Shown here one piece after another: positions 6,075 through 9,320 of a stretch of DNA of 9,320 nucleotides (positions within the stretch are counted from its first letter, which is position 1; every line of letters begins with the position of its first letter). Source of the DNA: Pseudomonadota bacterium (GTDB lineage: Bacteria > Pseudomonadota > Alphaproteobacteria > Rhizobiales > Xanthobacteraceae). The stretch is from assembly GCA_023431725.1 (NCBI GenBank), contig JAEYVN010000035.1, forward strand, positions 1 to 9,320, given 5' to 3'. The notes beneath the pieces were generated by a model. The model was not told the DNA's origin. It saw only the letters and a program-made list of their open reading frames with translations, and did no database searches. Both the position numbers and the translations under genes were made by a program.

Positions 6075-7910
6075 TTACACTTTGAGATATCGCTCGCCCT
6101 CTAACGCGAAATCCTTGATGGCCAGCTGATCGAGGAAGTATTTTAGATAAGCCGGCTTCGACTGCGATGTTGATGTCCTTTGTTCTTTCAATCTTGCTCT
6201 TTGCTGTGCGGATGCTGCCTGATCGACTGTCTTCGTTTGAGGGTCGATCACAACGCCATAGACATCACGGACATAGTCGATCGAAAAACGCTCCTCGATG
6301 ACATCGCGCAAACAGTGATCAACGTTGCGGGTCAGGGGGTCGCCGTGTCCACCTCCGCCTGCGCCGATATGGCAGAACACTTCATCCTTCTTGAGGATGA
6401 TCGGCTCCATCGGCATCGTCGGCATTACTTGCTGGTGCGGCCCGGGATTGACGAAATTCCAGGACGGCGTTCCAGGTAAGCCGCCCTCAAGGCCGTAAGG
6501 CAGATAATTCCTGCGATCAGATCGCATCACGACAATCGTTTCGTCGCCGAGCATGCGATATTCGCGAATGTAAGCCGGCGCGCCGCGGAAGCGTCCCGGA
6601 CCGCCGGAATTCTCGACCATGCCGTAGCGCGTGATCGCCATCGGAAACTGCGCCTCCAGCATTTCAACCGGCTGATTGGTGACATTGCCACCCGCATTCG
6701 GGATGCCGAACACGCCGTCCCGGTCCGCTTGTGCGCCCCATGATCCGGCAAGCGTTTCAGAACAGACAAAGCGCGAGCCTTCGTGGAAGCCGCTGATGCT
6801 GGGGAACGACACCCCCCCCTCACCGGCCGCAGGAATACGATCGGGAACGATCTGCGCAAACACGCCCAGCAGCACGTCGATGGCGCGCCAGCCGACGATC
6901 GCGCGCGCCGCGCAGGCCGCCGGCAAGGTCGGATTAACGATCGTGCCAGACGGCAAGTCGATCTTGATGGGCCTTGTAAAGCCTTCGAAATTGGGAATGT
7001 CGCGTTTCGCGACGCATTTCAGCACCAACTGCACAGCGGCTTTGACGAAAGACGACGGGCAATTGATCGCGCTTTTCACCTGCGGGGCCGACCCGGCCCA
7101 ATCCACCGTCATCTGATCGCCTGCGATCGTGACGCTGACCTTTAGCGGCAGCGGCTTCGGGCTTTCTCCCGTTCCGTCGATATAATCGGTGAAGCTCCAG
7201 GACCCGTCGGGAAGATCGGATATCTCGGCGCGCGCAATCTTCTCGGCGTAATTGTGCAGGTTCTCGAGAAGCCGCCGGAATGTCTCCGATCCATGCGCGG
7301 CAACGAGCTTCTGGAATGCGGCCTCCGCCGCGCGACAAGCGGCCACCTGGGACCGCATATCGCCTTCAAGCTTATCAGCGATGCGCGTGTTGATCGCCAT
7401 CACCTTAAAGAAGGTCTCGTTTGGAACGCCCCGCTCATACATCTTGATGACGGGGATCCTCAGGCCTTCCTGGAAGATTTCGGTGGCATAAACCGCCGTG
7501 CTGCCGGGCGCTATTCCGCCGACATCGATCTGATGCACGACCGACGCCGCATATCCTTCCAACTCGCCTTCCCAGAAAATCGGCTTGATGACATAGACGT
7601 CGGGAAGGTGCATGCCTCCCGCAACATAAGGGTCATTGAACACGAAGATATCGCCAGGGAAAATCCTGTCGGCATATTGCTCCGTTAGCGCCCGCATGGC
7701 GTCGGGAAATGAGCCAAGATGGAGCGCCATCGTCAGCCCATGCGCCACCACCCGGCCGTGACGGTCACACACGCCAGTCGAATAATCCATCGAGTCGCGG
7801 ACGATCGCCGAATAGGCCGTGCGCATGATCACGAGCGCCATCTCGTCGGCGATCGACCCTAGCGCGTTGCTGACCACTTCCAGCGTGATGGCATCATCTT
7901 CCTTAATCAT
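6075..7910 (-). CDS. hyuB: Hydantoinase B/oxoprolinase family protein (HyuB subunit)
   Basis: A 611-residue partner of HyuA. HyuAB-type enzymes use ATP to open cyclic amides: N-methylhydantoin, 5-oxoproline, pyrrolidone and caprolactam are known substrates in the family, and acetone/acetophenone carboxylases are related. Landmarks in order: RDSMDYSTGVCDRHGRVVAH at 38-57, FNDPYVAGGMHLPDV at 91-105, HQIDVGG at 126-132, AACAARAIVGWRAIDVLLG at 331-349, ENSGGPGRFRGAPAYIREY at 433-451 and GAGGGGHGDPLTR at 516-528. After the usual end of the family (YGVVIDPQTKTVD, about 551-563) there is an extra tail to residue 611 rich in Ser, Gln and Lys. An 8-G run encodes E364-V367. GGAG (CTCC at 7917-7920) is 6 bases before the ATG and overlaps the end of hyuA, implying coupling. 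The family is certain; the substrate, and even whether the enzyme hydrolyses or carboxylates, is not. Confidence 0.94.
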   Translation of the reverse strand: MIKEDDAITLEVVSNALGSIADEMALVIMRTAYSAIVRDSMDYSTGVCDRHGRVVAHGLTMALHLGSFPDAMRALTEQYADRIFPGDIFVFNDPYVAGGMHLPDVYVIKPIFWEGELEGYAASVVHQIDVGGIAPGSTAVYATEIFQEGLRIPVIKMYERGVPNETFFKVMAINTRIADKLEGDMRSQVAACRAAEAAFQKLVAAHGSETFRRLLENLHNYAEKIARAEISDLPDGSWSFTDYIDGTGESPKPLPLKVSVTIAGDQMTVDWAGSAPQVKSAINCPSSFVKAAVQLVLKCVAKRDIPNFEGFTRPIKIDLPSGTIVNPTLPAACAARAIVGWRAIDVLLGVFAQIVPDRIPAAGEGGVSFPSISGFHEGSRFVCSETLAGSWGAQADRDGVFGIPNAGGNVTNQPVEMLEAQFPMAITRYGMVENSGGPGRFRGAPAYIREYRMLGDETIVVMRSDRRNYLPYGLEGGLPGTPSWNFVNPGPHQQVMPTMPMEPIILKKDEVFCHIGAGGGGHGDPLTRNVDHCLRDVIEERFSIDYVRDVYGVVIDPQTKTVDQAASAQQRARLKEQRTSTSQSKPAYLKYFLDQLAIKDFALEGERYLKV

Positions 7911-7913
7911 CGC

Positions 7914-9320
7914 TCACTCCGCCTCAAGATTGATCACGCCAGACTTGTCGACCACCGCCGACCAGCCGGGCGGCACGACGCATGTTGAATCGTATTCCTC
8001 GACGATCAACGGGCCGCTTTTCTTGCGATCCAGAAGATCGGCCCGGCTGACGATCGGCGTTTCATAAGCGCGATCGCGGAAAAAGGCAGACCGTGTTGTG
8101 CCGGCCGCTGAGCCAGCGGCTTTGAGGCTGGCGCGCTGCTGCTGCCACCCTTCCGATTGCATCGCGACGCGCGCGGTGATCCGCAACGTCACGCATTCGA
8201 CAGCGTCCGCCTTGGCGCGATGACCGTACGTTTTTTCATGCTCAGTCTCGAAGGCCTCGATCAGCTCCGCCATTTGGAACGTGCGATCCGGCGTGACCGG
8301 CACCTTTGTCGACAGCTCATGCGCCTGCCCGCTGTAGCGAAGGTCCGCGAGCCAGGTGAACTGAACCGCGTCATCCTCGTAACCGGCCTCCCGTAGCGAC
8401 TGGAGCAACTCGTTTTCCATCGCGACATAATGCTGACGAATGTCGGCAACATCGATGCGGGACAATGAACGCAAATATCCTTGCGCCATTTCATGCACTA
8501 CATCGGAAAGAAGGAGGCCATAGGCGCTGAACACACCGGGATGAGGCGGAATGATGATATTCTTCATCTCGAGAATTTCAGCGACATGGGCTGCTACCAC
8601 GGGCCCATTACCGCCAAAGGCGAAGAGCGCAAAATCACGCGGATCGCGACCGCGATAGGTCGACACCGCCTTGACCGCCCGCGTCATCGTCCCGCATGCG
8701 ACCTGGAAGATGCCATAGGCTGCTTGCAACAGATCGATGTTCAAAGGACCAGCGATTCGATTTTGCAGCACGTCGCGCGCCTTGTCGGCGTTCAGCGCCA
8801 GCGCGCCGCCTGCAATCCCGGCCGGGCTGAGATAGCCGAGGCTGACCACGGCATCGGTGAATGTCGGGTCAAGTCCGCCAAGATCATAAGCCACAGGTCC
8901 CGGCACGCTGCCGGCACTTCGCGGACCGACATGAAGAAGGCCGCCGTCATCCAAGGTGACAAGGCTACCGCCGCCTGCGCCGATCTCGGAAATGTCGATC
9001 ACCGGCAGTTTTAGCGAATAGCCGCCGCCGATGACCAGTTTGCTGCTGAGATTGATTCCGGCGCCGACTTCGTAATCGCCGGTCCGCGGCACTTCGCCAT
9101 TCTCGACGATCGATGCCTTGGCGGTCGTCCCGCCCATATCGAGCGTGATGCAATCGGATAGCTTCAGGGTCTGGCTCAGCCGTCCCGCGCCGATCACGCC
9201 AGCGGCAGGGCCCGACTCAATGAGATAGGCCGGAAGCTTCATCGCGGTCTGCACCGCCATGATGCCTCCATCCGACTTCATGACCTGCAGAGGCGCGGTG
9301 ATGCCAGCACTCATCAGATG
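7914..9320 (-). CDS. hyuA: Hydantoinase A/oxoprolinase family protein (HyuA subunit), N-terminus outside window
   Basis: The C-terminal 468 residues of the ATP-binding subunit; roughly the first 220-280 residues, with the first phosphate-binding GxDxGGT motif, lie beyond the right edge. The frame is open to the last base (CAT CTG precede the first visible ATG), and that ATG at 9314 is internal: the following APLQVMKSDGGIM is mid-protein in this family. Visible motifs, counted from that Met: LIESGPAAGVIGAG at 31-44, the second ASKHA phosphate motif LDMGGTTAKA at 58-67, VIDISEIGAGGGS at 105-117, HVGPRSAGSVPGPVAYDLGG at 128-147, and FALFAFGGNGPVVAAHVAE near 228-246. The C-terminus ends in the usual beta-rich segment (PLIVEEYDSTCVVPPGWSA). 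The TGA stands 3 bases before the hyuB ATG. It would phosphorylate the ring amide during opening; substrate unknown. Confidence 0.93.
   Translation of the reverse strand, partial: HLMSAGITAPLQVMKSDGGIMAVQTAMKLPAYLIESGPAAGVIGAGRLSQTLKLSDCITLDMGGTTAKASIVENGEVPRTGDYEVGAGINLSSKLVIGGGYSLKLPVIDISEIGAGGGSLVTLDDGGLLHVGPRSAGSVPGPVAYDLGGLDPTFTDAVVSLGYLSPAGIAGGALALNADKARDVLQNRIAGPLNIDLLQAAYGIFQVACGTMTRAVKAVSTYRGRDPRDFALFAFGGNGPVVAAHVAEILEMKNIIIPPHPGVFSAYGLLLSDVVHEMAQGYLRSLSRIDVADIRQHYVAMENELLQSLREAGYEDDAVQFTWLADLRYSGQAHELSTKVPVTPDRTFQMAELIEAFETEHEKTYGHRAKADAVECVTLRITARVAMQSEGWQQQRASLKAAGSAAGTTRSAFFRDRAYETPIVSRADLLDRKKSGPLIVEEYDSTCVVPPGWSAVVDKSGVINLEAE

Noticed and set aside
4982..6085. Long plus-strand ORF (367 codons) opposite the ABC binding-protein gene
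   Set aside because: The antisense frame is a shadow of the binding-protein gene: Arg/His-rich translation with no family motif, while the minus strand encodes a clear NMT1-like protein.
1..9320. Search for defence, mobile element, CRISPR, tRNA or prophage signals
   Set aside because: No repeat array, transposase, integrase, toxin-antitoxin or RNA gene pattern was seen; all long frames belong to metabolic and transport families.

Overview
The window is a compact catabolic and transport locus with every recognisable gene on the minus strand. Read in the direction of transcription (right to left) it runs: hyuA (5' end outside the window), hyuB, a NitT/TauT-type ABC importer (binding protein, ATPase, permease), a 607-base gap, a DadA-type FAD amino acid oxidoreductase, a RidA-type imine deaminase, and a TRAP-type periplasmic binding protein. 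Exported binding proteins of both ABC and TRAP type point to a Gram-negative proteobacterium. The gene set and style suggest an alphaproteobacterium of the Rhizobiales/Hyphomicrobiales kind, but no rRNA or marker gene is present to prove it. I see no tRNA, rRNA, CRISPR array, insertion sequence or phage gene.

Layout. 9320-6075: hyuA and hyuB, 3 bases apart, the two halves of an ATP-dependent hydantoinase/lactamase/oxoprolinase-family enzyme. 6074-5960: a 115-base gap with a candidate promoter carrying a perfect TATAAT. 5959-3401: the three-gene ABC importer, with gaps of 35 and 19 bases. 3400-2794: a long AT-richer gap with a second candidate promoter, a near-perfect palindrome and a possible 54-codon leader ORF whose stop overlaps the next start. 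2793-59: dadA-like, ridA and dctP, with gaps of 18 and 77 bases. 58-1: flank.

How the genes may work together (inference). The importers bring in a small organic solute. HyuAB opens a hydantoin, lactam or imide ring at the cost of ATP and releases an amino acid. The DadA-like flavoenzyme oxidises it to an imino acid, and RidA hydrolyses the imine to the oxo acid and ammonium. The substrate cannot be read from the sequence.

The most interesting signal is regulatory. An 18-base box, ATTATRTGAAWTYTCACR, occurs in front of both downstream operons in the same position relative to a candidate -10. It lies 67 bases from the ABC binding-protein start and 68 bases from the GTG of the 54-codon leader ORF. 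This points to one regulator, not encoded here, tying the importer to the dadA-ridA-dctP genes, and gives some support to the small ORF as the true first gene of the left operon. No clearly novel defence or mobile system is visible; this is mainly a metabolic locus of unassigned substrate.
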